A stretch of 64,000 nucleotides of DNA. Origin: CAZPXZ01 sp965221505. Its GTDB lineage: Bacteria; Pseudomonadota; Alphaproteobacteria; Rhodobacterales; CAZPXZ01. This document shows positions 1 to 9,812 of this stretch, one piece after another. Position 1 is the stretch's first letter; every line of letters begins with the position of its first letter. Where the stretch lies: positions 1,054,001-1,118,000 of the forward strand of contig CBDCSI010000002.1 of the NCBI GenBank assembly GCA_965221505.1, read 5' to 3'. Below the pieces are notes generated by a model that saw only the letters and a program-made list of their open reading frames with translations, ran no database searches and was not told the origin of the DNA. The translations under genes were made by a program, and so were the position numbers.

Positions 1-125
1 CCGGTCCACGCCGTCGGCATGCCGGCGCGATTGAAGCTGAGCGCCATGAGCATCAGGATCGGCGCGTAGAGGAACGCGTAGACCAGCCCGAGATGAGCGC
101 CGAGGACGCGGCTTCGGCTACGCAT
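1..125 (-). CDS. ABC permease, spermidine/putrescine type (PotC-like), 5' part only
   Basis: N-terminal 41 residues of an inner-membrane permease that runs off the left edge. It opens with a basic cluster (MRSRSRV) followed by a hydrophobic segment containing VYAFLYAPILMLMALSF, the usual first membrane span of PotC-type permeases. The ATG lies inside the end of the preceding permease gene: the two share eight bases (ATGCGTAG), which points to translational coupling. It should be the second transmembrane subunit of the importer encoded with the next two genes. The family call rests on the first span and the gene order only, because the EAA loop that touches the ATPase lies outside the window. 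Confidence 0.8.
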   Translation of the reverse strand, partial: MRSRSRVLGAHLGLVYAFLYAPILMLMALSFNRAGMPTAWT

Positions 126-978
126 CGGCCCGGACCCGCTCCGCCTGCGACCGGTTCACGGCGATCGCCTGCGCGAGCAGCAGATGCAGCATGATCGCGA
201 TCAGGATCAGCGAGAGCGCGGAGCCGAAGGGCCAGTCGCGCGCCGACAGGAATTGGTCGTAGATCAGGTTGCCGACCATCAGGAGCCGCCCGCCGCCGAG
301 CAGGTCCGGCGTGATGAAGTTGCCGATCGACAGCACGAACACGAAGACCGCGCCGGCGGCGGCGCCCGGCAGCGTCAGCGGCAGGGTCACGCGCAGGAAG
401 GTGCGCCAGGCCGGCGCGCCGAGATCTTCCGAAACCTCGCGCAGCGCCGGGTCGAGCCGCTGGATCGACGCGTAAAGCGCGAGAATCACGAAGGGCAGGT
501 AGTTGTAGACCAGTCCGATCACCACCGCGAATTCGGTGTAGAGGATCGAGATCGGCTCGTCGATCAGTCCGGCGCCCAGCAGTCCCCGGCTTACCACGCC
601 CTCGCGATTCAGGAGCACGATCCAGGCGTAGGTCCGGATCAGGTAGTTGCTCCAGAACGGCAGCATGACGAGCAGCAGGTAGCGGGTCTGCCGGGACCTC
701 GGGGCCCGCGCGATCGCGAAGGCGGCGGGATAGGCGAGGAGCAACGCGACGAGGGTCGCCTCGCCGGCGATCCGGGCGGAGGTGAGGAAGATCCCGAGAT
801 AGACCGCCTCGGCGGCGCGAACGAAGTTCTGCCCGCCGAAGACGTAGTCGATCCCGCCGTAGACCCCGCGCTCGAAGAAGCTGTAGAAGAAGACCAGCAG
901 GCACGGGACGATCATGAACGCGGTCAGCCAGCCGATCCCCGGCAGCATGAGTAACCAGGATCGGAGGCGGAGGGTCAT
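118..978 (-). CDS. ABC permease, spermidine/putrescine type (PotB-like)
   Basis: A 286-residue inner-membrane subunit of a polyamine-type importer, normal length for PotB. Hydrophobic spans are visible near residues 7-32, 70-92, 98-125, 148-172 and 203-225. The cytoplasmic EAA loop that docks on the ATPase is at about residues 178-205 (LREVSEDLGAPAWRTF followed by LPLTLPG). It follows the binding-protein gene by 59 bases, which contain a strong hairpin, and overlaps the next permease by eight bases. The ATPase is not visible and may lie off the left edge. Substrate could be a polyamine or another small cation; the sequence does not decide this. Confidence 0.9.
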   Translation of the reverse strand: MTLRLRSWLLMLPGIGWLTAFMIVPCLLVFFYSFFERGVYGGIDYVFGGQNFVRAAEAVYLGIFLTSARIAGEATLVALLLAYPAAFAIARAPRSRQTRYLLLVMLPFWSNYLIRTYAWIVLLNREGVVSRGLLGAGLIDEPISILYTEFAVVIGLVYNYLPFVILALYASIQRLDPALREVSEDLGAPAWRTFLRVTLPLTLPGAAAGAVFVFVLSIGNFITPDLLGGGRLLMVGNLIYDQFLSARDWPFGSALSLILIAIMLHLLLAQAIAVNRSQAERVRADA

Positions 979-1003
979 GGGCCGGCGCTCCGGCTGCGGT
1001 CAG

Positions 1004-1029
1004 CCGGCGGCGCCCGAAGGCGCCGCCGG
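1004..1029 (-). terminator. Perfect GC hairpin between binding-protein and permease genes
   Basis: An 11-bp perfect inverted repeat (CCGGCGGCGCC and its complement) closes a four-base loop. On the transcribed minus strand the loop is a C(UUCG)G tetraloop, an exceptionally stable fold. It sits nine bases after the stop of the binding-protein gene and before the permease start, with no T-tract. It probably protects or attenuates the message so that more binding protein than permease is made; complete termination is less likely. Confidence 0.65.
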
Positions 1030-1037
1030 ACGCGGGC

Positions 1038-2081
1038 TTACTGCGAGGCCAGGATCTCCGATACGGCCCTCGCATAGGCCTTCTGCGCGTCGCCGAGATC
1101 GCGCAGGATTTCGTTCTGGAGCATCTCGGCCGGGTCGTAGCCGAGATTCGGGAAGGACTCGATCAGGCCGGGATCCAGCGCCTCCATCGCGGCCTGGTTC
1201 GGAACCTTGTAAAGGATGTTCTCCGCCACCCACTTGCCGTTCTCGGTGCCGAGCACGAAGTCGACGAACGCATGCGCTCCGGCCTTGTTCTCGGACGCCG
1301 CGGGAATCACCATGAGGTCGACCCAGACGTCCGAACCCTCGCTCGCGATCGCGTAGCGGATGTCGGGGTTTTCGGCCGTTCCGTAGTTGCACCAACCGTC
1401 CCAGGCGTGCACCAGCCAGGCCTCGCCGGACACGAGCTTGGCGTAGAAGGTGGTGTCGTCATAGGCGAGCAGGGTCCGTTTGGCCGCGATCAGGTCGGCG
1501 ACCACCTCGTCGATGCGGCCCTGGTCGGTTTCGTTCACGGAATAGCCCCGCGCCAGCATTCCCGCCGCCATCAGCCAGCGGTCCGTCGACAGCATGGTCG
1601 TCTTGCCCTCGAGGGACTCCCGGGGCGCGAGCAGGTCCGCCCAGGAATCCGGCGCCGGGTCGACCAGGTCCGAGCGGTAACAGAGACCCGTCGTGCCCCA
1701 GGCGTACGGCACGGAGAACGCGTTGCCCGGATCGTACGGCAGCTCGTTCGCCTGCGGATAGAGATTGGCCATGTTCGGAATCAGGTCGTGGTCGATGGGC
1801 GCGGCGAGGCCGAGCTGGTTCAGCGCCTCCGCGAAGGGCGACGACACGAACAGAACGTCGTATCCCGCGCCGCCGCTGGCGACGACCTTGCCCATGATCT
1901 CCTCGTTGGTGCCGTGGAACGCGACTTCCAGTTCGATGCCGGTCGCGGCCTCGAAACGCTCAGCCATGTCGGCCGGCATGTATCCGTCCCAGTTGGAGAT
2001 GACGATCTTGTCCGCATGCGCGGCGGTACCGGCCGCGAATAGGATCGCGGCAGCGGCTGCGGTGGCCGAAATACGAGCCAT
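1038..2081 (-). CDS. Periplasmic polyamine-type substrate-binding protein (PotD/PotF-like)
   Basis: A 347-residue extracellular binding protein, first gene of the importer operon at the left edge. The chosen ATG gives a Sec signal peptide (MARISATAAAAAILF..., predicted cleavage after AHA at residue 23) and is preceded by AAAGGAA; an in-frame ATG 20 codons upstream would put charged sequence before the signal and was rejected. The mature protein begins KIVISNWDGYMP, the typical first strand of PotD/PotF proteins, and continues with VAFHGTNEEIMGKV and PYAWGTTGLCYR, both family hallmarks. It should deliver a polyamine or related amine to the two permeases that follow. The ligand is not determined by sequence alone. 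Confidence 0.9.
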   Translation of the reverse strand: MARISATAAAAAILFAAGTAAHADKIVISNWDGYMPADMAERFEAATGIELEVAFHGTNEEIMGKVVASGGAGYDVLFVSSPFAEALNQLGLAAPIDHDLIPNMANLYPQANELPYDPGNAFSVPYAWGTTGLCYRSDLVDPAPDSWADLLAPRESLEGKTTMLSTDRWLMAAGMLARGYSVNETDQGRIDEVVADLIAAKRTLLAYDDTTFYAKLVSGEAWLVHAWDGWCNYGTAENPDIRYAIASEGSDVWVDLMVIPAASENKAGAHAFVDFVLGTENGKWVAENILYKVPNQAAMEALDPGLIESFPNLGYDPAEMLQNEILRDLGDAQKAYARAVSEILASQ

Positions 2082-2330
2082 GGTGGGTTCCTTTCTCGAA
2101 ATTTGCAGGAAGTTGCGTCCACGCCCCTTGAGGCTGTACAAACGGCGGCGGCGTGACGCGGATCCGGAATCCGCGCCATACTACCGGGTGAGCCCCTCGC
2201 TGCCGAGTCGCGGCGCGACCGCCGATCGTGCCTCATCTCGACTCCGAAAGAGGCGAACGCCGAATCCTCCTGGGGCCGGCGCGGAACCTTGCGGGCGCGG
2301 GCAGCGTCGACCGCAATCACGGGGACGACA

Positions 2331-2549
2331 ATGGCGAACGCGAACGAGCGGAACCCGGCGGGTCGGGGCCTCGACCCGACCATCGACGAAATCACGGACG
2401 TCTACGCCGAGGCCGCACAGGTCTACGAACAGGCGCTGGTCGCGATAGGTCAAGGGCCTCTGCCCGTGCGAACGGCCACCGCGTCGACAAGCGTTCGCCT
2501 GCGCCTGAAGCCCGATCTCAGCTCCGAATCCAAGCGTCCCCGACGATAG
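2331..2549 (+). CDS. Small hypothetical protein
   Basis: A 72-residue reading frame between two minus-strand operons. I chose the ATG giving MANANERNPAGRG because the central part (LDPTIDEITDVYAEAAQVYEQALVAI read in pieces) forms a plausible acidic helix and the codons there end mostly in G or C like neighbouring genes; an ATG 14 codons upstream is also in frame. The tail is basic (KRPRR). I do not recognise a family. It is convergent with addA. The ribosome-binding site is weak (CGGGGAC), so it could also be non-coding. Confidence 0.4.
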   Translation: MANANERNPAGRGLDPTIDEITDVYAEAAQVYEQALVAIGQGPLPVRTATASTSVRLRLKPDLSSESKRPRR

Positions 2550-2664
2550 CGGAACCGAGCCCGAGAGAACTTCAACAGGCGCCGCAAGCACCGATTCTTC
2601 CCGTTTTGACATCGGTTCCGCGGAAGGAGACGAGAGTCCCCGTTTGCGCGGCCGCCCGCCGGAA

Positions 2665-5600
2665 TCAGGACGCTTTTCGGCGCTCCGTCGCCTCGGCGAA
2701 GGCGGCGTCGACCTGCGCGTCCGGTATGCGCATCAGCCGGGCCGGCTCGGCGCTCGACCAGAGAATCGCGGTGGATACGTCCCGGTCCGGGTAGATCTCG
2801 GACACGGCCTGCCGGTACGCGCCGAGTTGCGCGAGATAGGCGGGGTTGGTCGTCTCCGGCGTGTCGGGGGGGTTCGGGTCGCCCTTGTAGTCCAGGATCA
2901 GCGCCCTTCCCTCTTCGAGCGCCAGCCGGTCGATCCGTCCCCATAACCCCCCTTCGCCGTCCGCCGAGCCCAACGCGACCCACGCCTCGGCCAGGCCTTC
3001 GCCGTGAAACAGGGGACGAAGCTCCGGATCGTCGACGATCTGCAGCGCTTGCCGGAGCAGGGTCTCGCGGTCGGCTTCCGGCAACGCGTCTCCGAAGCGC
3101 TCCGCGAGGCTGCGCGCGAGATCGTCCCGTTCGGGTCCGGCAGGGATATTGGCCAGGCGCTCCAGCAATAGATGCGACAGCGTTCCGCGCTGGAGCGCCA
3201 TGCGCCGGTCCCGATTCCGGCTCTCCGCCGCGTCGTCTGCCGGCAACCGCTCGACCGAACCCTTGGCGATCCCGGAAGCGGCCGTCCAGCCGCCCGGCTC
3301 CGCCTCCGCCGGAGCCGGCGAAGTCGCCCAGTCCGGCAGGTCCGGCGGCGTCTCCGACCGGGCCTCCTCCGGCGCCGCCCGAGGGTCGACGGTCTTCTCG
3401 ACGTGCCTCTCGAAGAGATACCCGGGCCACGGCGTGCCGATGCCGGCCTCCTCGTCGTCTTCGATGCGTCGGCCGAGCTTCTCGGCCGCGTCCTCGGCGA
3501 GAAAGTGCCAGCAGTTCGGGTTCGCGCCGATCTTCGACTTCCGCCTCCATCGGGATCCGCAAACGACCAGCCATTCTTCCGCTCGCGTCAACGCGACGTA
3601 CAGCAACCGGCGGTACTCCGAGAGTTCGTCGGTCTTGCGCCCCTCGCGCAACGCCCCGGTCTCCGGGGTGTCGTCCCCGCTTCGCCGCACGAAGAGGGGG
3701 ATCGGACAGCCCTCGCCGTCCGCGCCGGCCAGAAACTGCTCCCGCGCGGCGAAATTCGGCACCCGGTTGGAGTCCGGTACGATCACCACCGGCGCCTCCA
3801 GGCCCTTGGCCCCGTGAACGGTCAGGATTCGCACGGCGGACGGACCGGACGAGGCGTCCGTCTTCGCGGTCGTCCGGCTCGCCCGCATGCGCCACAGGAA
3901 CTCCTCGAGCGAGCCCCGCTGGAGATTCTGGAACGCGATCGCCTCGGCCAGAAGCGCGTCGATCGGCTCGATGGCGTCCGTGCCGAGACGGGCGAGCAGC
4001 CTGCGCCTTCCGTCATGCCGGACCAGGGCGCGCTCGAGGAATTCGTACGGACCGTGGAATCCGGCGGCGCTTCGCATGTCCGAGAGAAAAGCGAACGCAT
4101 CCCGGAGAGTCCCGTCCCCCTGCTCCGCCGCCTCTTCCAGGCGGGAGAGAAGGCTCGACGTCCCCCGGTTCCACGCCAGCGCAAAGAGGTCGTCTTCCGG
4201 GACGTCGCAAAACGGCGAGCGAAGGAGAACCGCCAGGGTGAAATCGTCGTCGGGAAGCAGCGCGAACGCGATCAGGGCGAGCAAGTCCTGCACGGCGATA
4301 TGGTCCGCGAGCGCGATCCGGTCGGCCCCTGCCACCGGTATGCCGTCAAGGCGGAGGCGGCGCACGAGCTCTTCCGAGAACGCGCCGCGACGCTGCACGA
4401 TCACCATGACGTCGCCGGGCTCTATTGGACGGCCGGAGCGGGGCAGCGCAACGCCGCCCTCGATCCAGCTCGCGATACGCTCGGCGACCTTGCGGGCCAC
4501 GACTTTCTCCGGGACCGGTTTTGCGCCGGCGTCGTTGGGCTCCAGGTCCGGCGCGAAAGCGTCGAACAGGTCCCAGACCTCGACCCGCCCCGGTTTGCCG
4601 GCATGAAACGACCGGTGTTCCGGCGGCTTGTCGTACCCCATCAGCTCCTGCATGAATTCGTCCGCAGGACGCCGGCCGAGCCAGCCCGGGTCGCCGTCGT
4701 CGTCCGGGTCGAAGCCGCTCACCTCGCGGAACACCTCGTCGACGAATTCGAGCACGGCCGGCGAAGACCGGAACGACTTCTGCAGCGAGCCGGCGAACAG
4801 GGTCCCGCCCCGCTCCGACAGTCGGGCGTCGAACCAGTTCCGCGACGCGGCGAATTCCTCCGGCGCCGCCCCCTGAAACGAGAAGATCGACTGCTTTTCG
4901 TCGCCGACCGCGAAAACGGTCCGGTCCTCCGCCGGGGACTCTCCGCCGGCGAGGAATCCTTCCGTGCGCCGCTTCGAGCCCTTCCGTCGCGCCAAGACCC
5001 CGGTTCGTCCCTTCGCCCGGGGTTCGCCGTCGTCGAAGAACTCTTCCGAGAGCCGCTTCAACGCTTCCCACTGCGCGGGGCTGGTGTCCTGCGCCTCGTC
5101 CACCAGGATATGGTCGATCCCGCCGTCGAGCCGGTAGCGGATCCACTCGCGCGCGTCGCTCCGGGTCAAGAGCGCCGATACCCGCTCGATCACGTCTTCG
5201 TAATCCAGCCCGGACTCCCGGCGCTTTGCCGCCTCGTACCGTTCCAGATACTCCGTCGCGATCCGCGCCGCGGCGATGCTGGCGCTCGCGACCGCCTCGA
5301 CGCGCCGAGCCCGTTCGATCTTCATCAGGATTTCGGGCATGCCGAGCAACTCGCGGGCAGCCCCGTTGCGCGCCAGCGCTTCATAGACATCCTTCACGTA
5401 CGGGCGCTTTAGCGGCTGGCCGCCCTTCAGAAAGAATTTCGACAGATTGCGAGCGGCGCGGATCTCGTCGCCCGAGCCGAGGTCGTCGAGCGCCGCATAC
5501 ACGTAACGCAGTCGTTTACTCTCGTTGACCCCGCCGACGTCCTCGACTGCGAGGACAAGACGATGTAGCGAGGCGGCGCGGGCGCGGATCTCGGCATAGG

Positions 5601-6324
5601 CCTTCTTCGCCTCCGCTTCCGCGGCGCGGTCCTCGTCTCCCAGGAACCGCCGAATTGCGGCCGCCTGATCGTCGGGACCGTATTGCCGAACGAATCGCCG
5701 GAACGTCGTTCTGTGCCGCACCTCGACGACGCTCTGGCGCAGCGTGTCGAGCAGCGTACTCCGCCCGCCGGCCACCAGCGTACGGTAGGCGTCCCCGAGC
5801 GCACCGTCGTCCGTGCGAGCTTGGCGCAGCGTCTCCCGAAACGCGTCTTCGCGCATCGCTTCCGTCTGCGCCTCGTCGAGCATGGCGATGCCGGGGCTGA
5901 GGCCGGCTTCCCGCGGAAACCGGCGCAGGAGCGAGAGGCCGAAGCTGTGGATGGTCTGAATGCGCAGACCGCCGGGAAACTCCAGCGACTGCGCAAAGAG
6001 CCTGCGCGCGTCGGCCAGCCGGTCGGCCCCGAATTCGCTCGACTCGTCGGGTTCGAGCAACCCTGCGAGCGCTTCCCCGAGAGCCTCGTCGGAACAGGTG
6101 GCCCAGTTGCCCAGCGTATCGAAGAGCCGGGTCTTCATCTCGCCCGCCGCGGCCCGCGTGTAGGTGAGACACAGGATGCGGTCGGGTCGTATGCCGTTCA
6201 GCAGACACCGGGCGACCCGGGCGGTGAGCACGCGGGTCTTGCCCGAGCCGGCGCTGGCGGAGATCCAGGCCGAGCGGGACGGACGCGCCGCTGCGGCCTG
6301 CTCCGGGGTAAGCGGTTCAGCCAT
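2665..6324 (-). CDS. addA: AddA helicase-nuclease subunit
   Basis: A 1219-residue ATP-dependent UvrD-type helicase with a C-terminal nuclease, the large subunit of the AddAB enzyme that resects double-strand breaks and loads RecA. Visible motifs: Q motif and Walker A near residues 6-30 (ASAGSGKT at 23-30), motif II around 400 (ILVDEAQDTSPAQWE), motif III around 470-485 (VGDEKQSIFSFQGA), motif VI around 905 (LLYVALTRAEEW), and a PD-(D/E)XK nuclease near 1120-1170 (GRIDRL, ILDYKGD, and a QLGAY helix). The start I chose gives the canonical N-terminus MAEPLTPEQ; a longer in-frame start would add 45 residues unlike the family. Its ATG overlaps the end of addB by eight bases, so the two subunits are translationally coupled. 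Confidence 0.97.
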   Translation of the reverse strand: MAEPLTPEQAAAARPSRSAWISASAGSGKTRVLTARVARCLLNGIRPDRILCLTYTRAAAGEMKTRLFDTLGNWATCSDEALGEALAGLLEPDESSEFGADRLADARRLFAQSLEFPGGLRIQTIHSFGLSLLRRFPREAGLSPGIAMLDEAQTEAMREDAFRETLRQARTDDGALGDAYRTLVAGGRSTLLDTLRQSVVEVRHRTTFRRFVRQYGPDDQAAAIRRFLGDEDRAAEAEAKKAYAEIRARAASLHRLVLAVEDVGGVNESKRLRYVYAALDDLGSGDEIRAARNLSKFFLKGGQPLKRPYVKDVYEALARNGAARELLGMPEILMKIERARRVEAVASASIAAARIATEYLERYEAAKRRESGLDYEDVIERVSALLTRSDAREWIRYRLDGGIDHILVDEAQDTSPAQWEALKRLSEEFFDDGEPRAKGRTGVLARRKGSKRRTEGFLAGGESPAEDRTVFAVGDEKQSIFSFQGAAPEEFAASRNWFDARLSERGGTLFAGSLQKSFRSSPAVLEFVDEVFREVSGFDPDDDGDPGWLGRRPADEFMQELMGYDKPPEHRSFHAGKPGRVEVWDLFDAFAPDLEPNDAGAKPVPEKVVARKVAERIASWIEGGVALPRSGRPIEPGDVMVIVQRRGAFSEELVRRLRLDGIPVAGADRIALADHIAVQDLLALIAFALLPDDDFTLAVLLRSPFCDVPEDDLFALAWNRGTSSLLSRLEEAAEQGDGTLRDAFAFLSDMRSAAGFHGPYEFLERALVRHDGRRRLLARLGTDAIEPIDALLAEAIAFQNLQRGSLEEFLWRMRASRTTAKTDASSGPSAVRILTVHGAKGLEAPVVIVPDSNRVPNFAAREQFLAGADGEGCPIPLFVRRSGDDTPETGALREGRKTDELSEYRRLLYVALTRAEEWLVVCGSRWRRKSKIGANPNCWHFLAEDAAEKLGRRIEDDEEAGIGTPWPGYLFERHVEKTVDPRAAPEEARSETPPDLPDWATSPAPAEAEPGGWTAASGIAKGSVERLPADDAAESRNRDRRMALQRGTLSHLLLERLANIPAGPERDDLARSLAERFGDALPEADRETLLRQALQIVDDPELRPLFHGEGLAEAWVALGSADGEGGLWGRIDRLALEEGRALILDYKGDPNPPDTPETTNPAYLAQLGAYRQAVSEIYPDRDVSTAILWSSAEPARLMRIPDAQVDAAFAEATERRKAS

Positions 6325-9300
6325 CGCCTGCGTCCTCCGAATCGGCGCCCGTGGCGGACCACTCCTGAAACCGGGAGAGTTGATCGTAGGGATGCGACCA
6401 GCGGGACACGCGCGCCGCCGGCAATCGCCAAGCGGCATAAGGCATGTCCGCACGGTCATACGCGGCGAACAGACTCGTCAACGCCCACCGCACGCTTTGC
6501 GGATCCACGTCCTCCTCGCCTTCGAACGCGCTCTGTACCTTGCCCTCCCCCGGCGTGCCGCCGCTTACGCCGACGTATTCCGCGCCCTCGACCCGGAGCC
6601 GCGGCAAGCCCTCGAAGCCTCCCTCCTCGGCGATCAGCGCACAGATCCCGAGCTGCCAGGCCCAGCCGTGATCCGTCAGGTCCTCCTTCCAGAAGTATTG
6701 GCCGATATCGTTCTTGCCGTGCGGCGGCTGGCCGGCCTTGTAGTCGAACAGGGCGCCGAGTGGTCTCTTGGGATCGTCGCGAACGTCGATCCGGTCGGCG
6801 CGCGCGTGAACCTCGATCGGCCCGCCCGGCGCGTCGAGCCGGATGCTGCCGGAGACTTCCAGCGCCGCCGGTCGCCATCCCCCGCGCATGCGCTTCCGAT
6901 CCGCGTCGGCGAGCCAGTGGGCCGAATCCCGGACGCGCTCGGTCCAGAGATCCAGCTGCCAGGGCCAATGCGCGGTCCACGCTTCCGCGGAGAGCGCGGA
7001 GGCTTCCGCCGACAGGGCGTCCTGCAAGCGTTTCCGGAGCGGAGGCTCTTTCGCCGAGGGGTCCAGATTCCGCAGATAGCGGGCGAGGACGCGGTGCACG
7101 AACGTACCGCGGAGCCGCGGGTCCGGCTCGGCGCCCAGGGGCTCCAGCGGCCGGAGGCCGAGAATCCTCTCCGCATAGACGGCATACGGGTCCTTCAGGA
7201 GACGCTCCACCGCTGTGGCGGACATCCGGCGCGGGCGCGCGGCGACCGGCGGGCGCGGGTCGGGCCTGGGCGCCGGTATCGGCGGACCCGCCGGCCGCTC
7301 GAGGGCACGTGCCAGTCGGAGGCGGCGCTGGCCGCGCTTGCGCATCGCGCACAGCGCCGCCTCCCCCTGCGGACCGGTGCCCTGCAAGAGGTTGATCAAG
7401 CGAAGCAGCCATCGGCTGGCCACCCGCGTCTCGCCCGCGGTACGCGCGGCGCGCGACAGGACGACCCGCCCGGCGGCGAACAGTTCCGCTGCGTCGTGCG
7501 CGAGGGTGCCGATCCTGCGCTCCGGCGGCGGCAGGCCCAGCGCTTCGCGCATGCTGCGGTTGAGCCAGGGATCCTCGCCGCGGCCGCCCGGCGCCGCGTC
7601 CTCGTTGAGGCCGCCGAACACGACGAGATCGGCGAGGTCGAGCCGGGCCGTGAGGGTGCTCTCGACGGTCACCCTCGGGTGCCCTCCCGGCTCCACGAGA
7701 CCGCCCGCGCTCTGGAACAGCAATTCCGCCACGAGACCCGGATACTCGCCGGGCCGGATCTCGCCGAGGGACGACGACGATACCCAGAGGGCCTCGAACT
7801 CGTCGCGGATCGCGGCGCGGCCCGGCGACGCCACGGGCGCGGCTTCCAGGCGGTCGAGGGTCTGCAGATGCGCGTTCAGGAGTTCGCCGAACCCTACGGT
7901 CTCCCGGTCCGACAGCGTGGTTAGCGGCGACCAGTCCGATTCGAGCGCCTGCATCCACTCCAGGAGCTCCCGGCACTCGACGGCACGGTCCGGCCGCGCA
8001 ACGCCCCATTCGCGCACCGCCTCCCGCAGTCCGGCGAGACCCGGAAGGCGCGCGGTTTCGGCGCGAAGGATTCGCTCGACACGCGCGGCGCAGCGTTCGT
8101 GCCGCTCGCGCGGGCGGCCGGTGCGGCAATGCGGATCCTTGATCAGGCCGAGCAGCGCCGCCGAGTCGGGCGGCGTCAGCGCGACCCTGGCGGCCTGAAT
8201 GGCGAAGCGGCCGTAGGGCGTCATCGCCAGACCGGTCCCGCGACGGTCCGCGGGACGAAAGCGCCAGCGCTCGCACTTGGCGAGAACCCTCTGACGAAGG
8301 CTCACGTCCTCGGTCACGAATACGGCGCGCAAATCGGGCGTCTCCGCCGCTTCGCGAAGCACCAGGGCGACGGCGGACGCCTCCTCGTCGGCGCTCGCGG
8401 CTTCGATCAGCTCTACGCCCCGCATCGCCTCCTCGGCGATCGCGTCAAAGTCCTCGGCGTCCCGGCGCCAGGCTTCGGTGACCGGGGCGGGCCGAAGCGC
8501 CTGCCCGAGAAAGCGCGTTCGCTCCGGCACGGGCGACGCTTCCTCCGACCATGGCAGGACCGCCTGCCGGTCTACTCCGATCGAGTCCAGCAACCGTCGC
8601 ATGGCGTATTGGGGATGGCCGGGCGACGGGTCGAGCGGGTCGTCGACCGCATCCCACGCCGAGTCGTCGAGATCCAGATCCAGGCCCGGCAACACGACGG
8701 CGCCGAGAGGAAGGCCTGCGACGGCGACGGCAAACCGCCGGGCGGTCGCGTCGGTCGCGGTGGAGCCGGCGACCAGAACCGGGTACCGAGGCGGATGCCG
8801 TTCCCAGTGCCGCAGGAGCAGGTCCACCGCCAGGGCGCGGCACCGCGCGGAGTCCTCCAGACCCCGGGCGCGAAGCAAGGCCGGCCAGGTATCGCCGATC
8901 AGGGCGAGAAAGCGAGAGGCGTTCTCCCAGTGGCTGGCGAGCTCTTCCGGCGCTGCCGACAGGAGCGCTTCCGGCTGGATGCCTTCCGTGTGGAGTTCGT
9001 CGAGCAGCGCGCCGAGGCGTCCGGCGAGCACGACGGCTTCGCGCATGCCCGCCGGATCGCCCTGACTGGCGAGATAGGCGGCGACCAGCCGTGCCAGAAC
9101 CAGCAAGCGGTCCCGATAATCCACGACCGGCGGCGCGGGCAGCGCGATGGCCGGGTCCGATTCGATGCCGCGGATACTGTGGGCGGAGGGCAGGAACCCG
9201 GTTCCGAAGCAATTGCCGAACGTGCGCTGGAGGAGGAACGACGGCTCGCTGCCCGACACGAACACCTGCGTTCGTGCGGCGACCTCGGGGGGCAACGGCC

Positions 9301-9406
9301 GCAGCCGGTCGCGCAGCCCGTCGGCGAAGGTGCGGGCGAAGGGCAGACCGCCGGGCACCGTGTAGATGCGCGGCGATTCCGGCCGGTCGGGGAAGGGATG
9401 GGTCAT
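6317..9406 (-). CDS. addB: AddB subunit of the AddAB nuclease
   Basis: A 1029-residue partner of AddA. It begins MTHPFPDRP after a good GGAGG ribosome-binding site; an in-frame start 36 codons further up was rejected. The N-terminus (IYTVPGGLPFARTFADGL) has no functional Walker A, as is usual for alphaproteobacterial AddB, so this subunit is expected to be an inactive helicase fold. A C-terminal nuclease motif lies near residue 870-890 (RADRIDV then ALFDYKAG and IGQYFW). First gene of the addB-addA pair, in the order usual for alphaproteobacteria. Known role of the family: second nuclease active site and structural partner for break processing. Confidence 0.95.
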   Translation of the reverse strand: MTHPFPDRPESPRIYTVPGGLPFARTFADGLRDRLRPLPPEVAARTQVFVSGSEPSFLLQRTFGNCFGTGFLPSAHSIRGIESDPAIALPAPPVVDYRDRLLVLARLVAAYLASQGDPAGMREAVVLAGRLGALLDELHTEGIQPEALLSAAPEELASHWENASRFLALIGDTWPALLRARGLEDSARCRALAVDLLLRHWERHPPRYPVLVAGSTATDATARRFAVAVAGLPLGAVVLPGLDLDLDDSAWDAVDDPLDPSPGHPQYAMRRLLDSIGVDRQAVLPWSEEASPVPERTRFLGQALRPAPVTEAWRRDAEDFDAIAEEAMRGVELIEAASADEEASAVALVLREAAETPDLRAVFVTEDVSLRQRVLAKCERWRFRPADRRGTGLAMTPYGRFAIQAARVALTPPDSAALLGLIKDPHCRTGRPRERHERCAARVERILRAETARLPGLAGLREAVREWGVARPDRAVECRELLEWMQALESDWSPLTTLSDRETVGFGELLNAHLQTLDRLEAAPVASPGRAAIRDEFEALWVSSSSLGEIRPGEYPGLVAELLFQSAGGLVEPGGHPRVTVESTLTARLDLADLVVFGGLNEDAAPGGRGEDPWLNRSMREALGLPPPERRIGTLAHDAAELFAAGRVVLSRAARTAGETRVASRWLLRLINLLQGTGPQGEAALCAMRKRGQRRLRLARALERPAGPPIPAPRPDPRPPVAARPRRMSATAVERLLKDPYAVYAERILGLRPLEPLGAEPDPRLRGTFVHRVLARYLRNLDPSAKEPPLRKRLQDALSAEASALSAEAWTAHWPWQLDLWTERVRDSAHWLADADRKRMRGGWRPAALEVSGSIRLDAPGGPIEVHARADRIDVRDDPKRPLGALFDYKAGQPPHGKNDIGQYFWKEDLTDHGWAWQLGICALIAEEGGFEGLPRLRVEGAEYVGVSGGTPGEGKVQSAFEGEEDVDPQSVRWALTSLFAAYDRADMPYAAWRLPAARVSRWSHPYDQLSRFQEWSATGADSEDAGDG

Positions 9407-9569
9407 GCGCCCTCCGGGTATTTCGCCGAGGCGAATCGGGACTGTGGACAAGGTTATGCCGCTATCGGGTCGGCCCGAAGAGGGCCGCGACGGATTCGCC
9501 AAGCACGACGACATTCTGATACAGTAGCGTTACGGAGCCGCAAACGGCCGGTCAGGGTGGAATAAGAAC
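9407..9569. other. Divergent intergenic region at the edge of the accessory island
   Basis: This stretch separates addB (minus) from the plus-strand island. It contains no convincing gene. It must hold the promoters for both directions; I see no consensus sigma-70 pair that I would assign. The base composition drops here relative to the repair genes. Confidence 0.5.
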
Positions 9570-9812
9570 ATGTCCGAATTTGGGACCCTCGTCCGGGGCG
9601 AGCAAACCGAACGGAATGCGGACGCCGCGTCGCGTCGACATCCGGCAGTACAGGGCTGCACGGGCATGATCCATGACATGTTGGAAGGTGCCGACGTCGC
9701 GCTGTCCATGCAGCCCAAACGAGCAAGGGCAAGAACGCTCGTAGTCCGACCCGTCAGGAGAGCCGTACCCCAGACTCCCGTCGAGCCATCCGGGGGCGAT
9801 GAACGGCGTTGA
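9570..9812 (+). CDS. Small hypothetical protein, coupled to the papain-like gene
   Basis: An 80-residue frame (MSEFGTLVRGEQTERN...) that ends with TGA inside the TTG start of the next gene (shared TTGA), the classic arrangement of translationally coupled genes. That overlap is the main reason to believe it. The protein is hydrophilic, with an arginine-rich second half (KRARARTLVVRPVRRA). I recognise no domain. Codon use is less GC-rich than in addAB. The alternative is that this is untranslated leader of the downstream gene. Confidence 0.4.
   Translation: MSEFGTLVRGEQTERNADAASRRHPAVQGCTGMIHDMLEGADVALSMQPKRARARTLVVRPVRRAVPQTPVEPSGGDERR

Noticed and set aside
3172..5412. Long plus-strand frame opposite addA
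   Set aside because: It is antisense to the conserved AddA helicase motifs, is arginine/proline-rich and matches no protein family; it results from high GC content.
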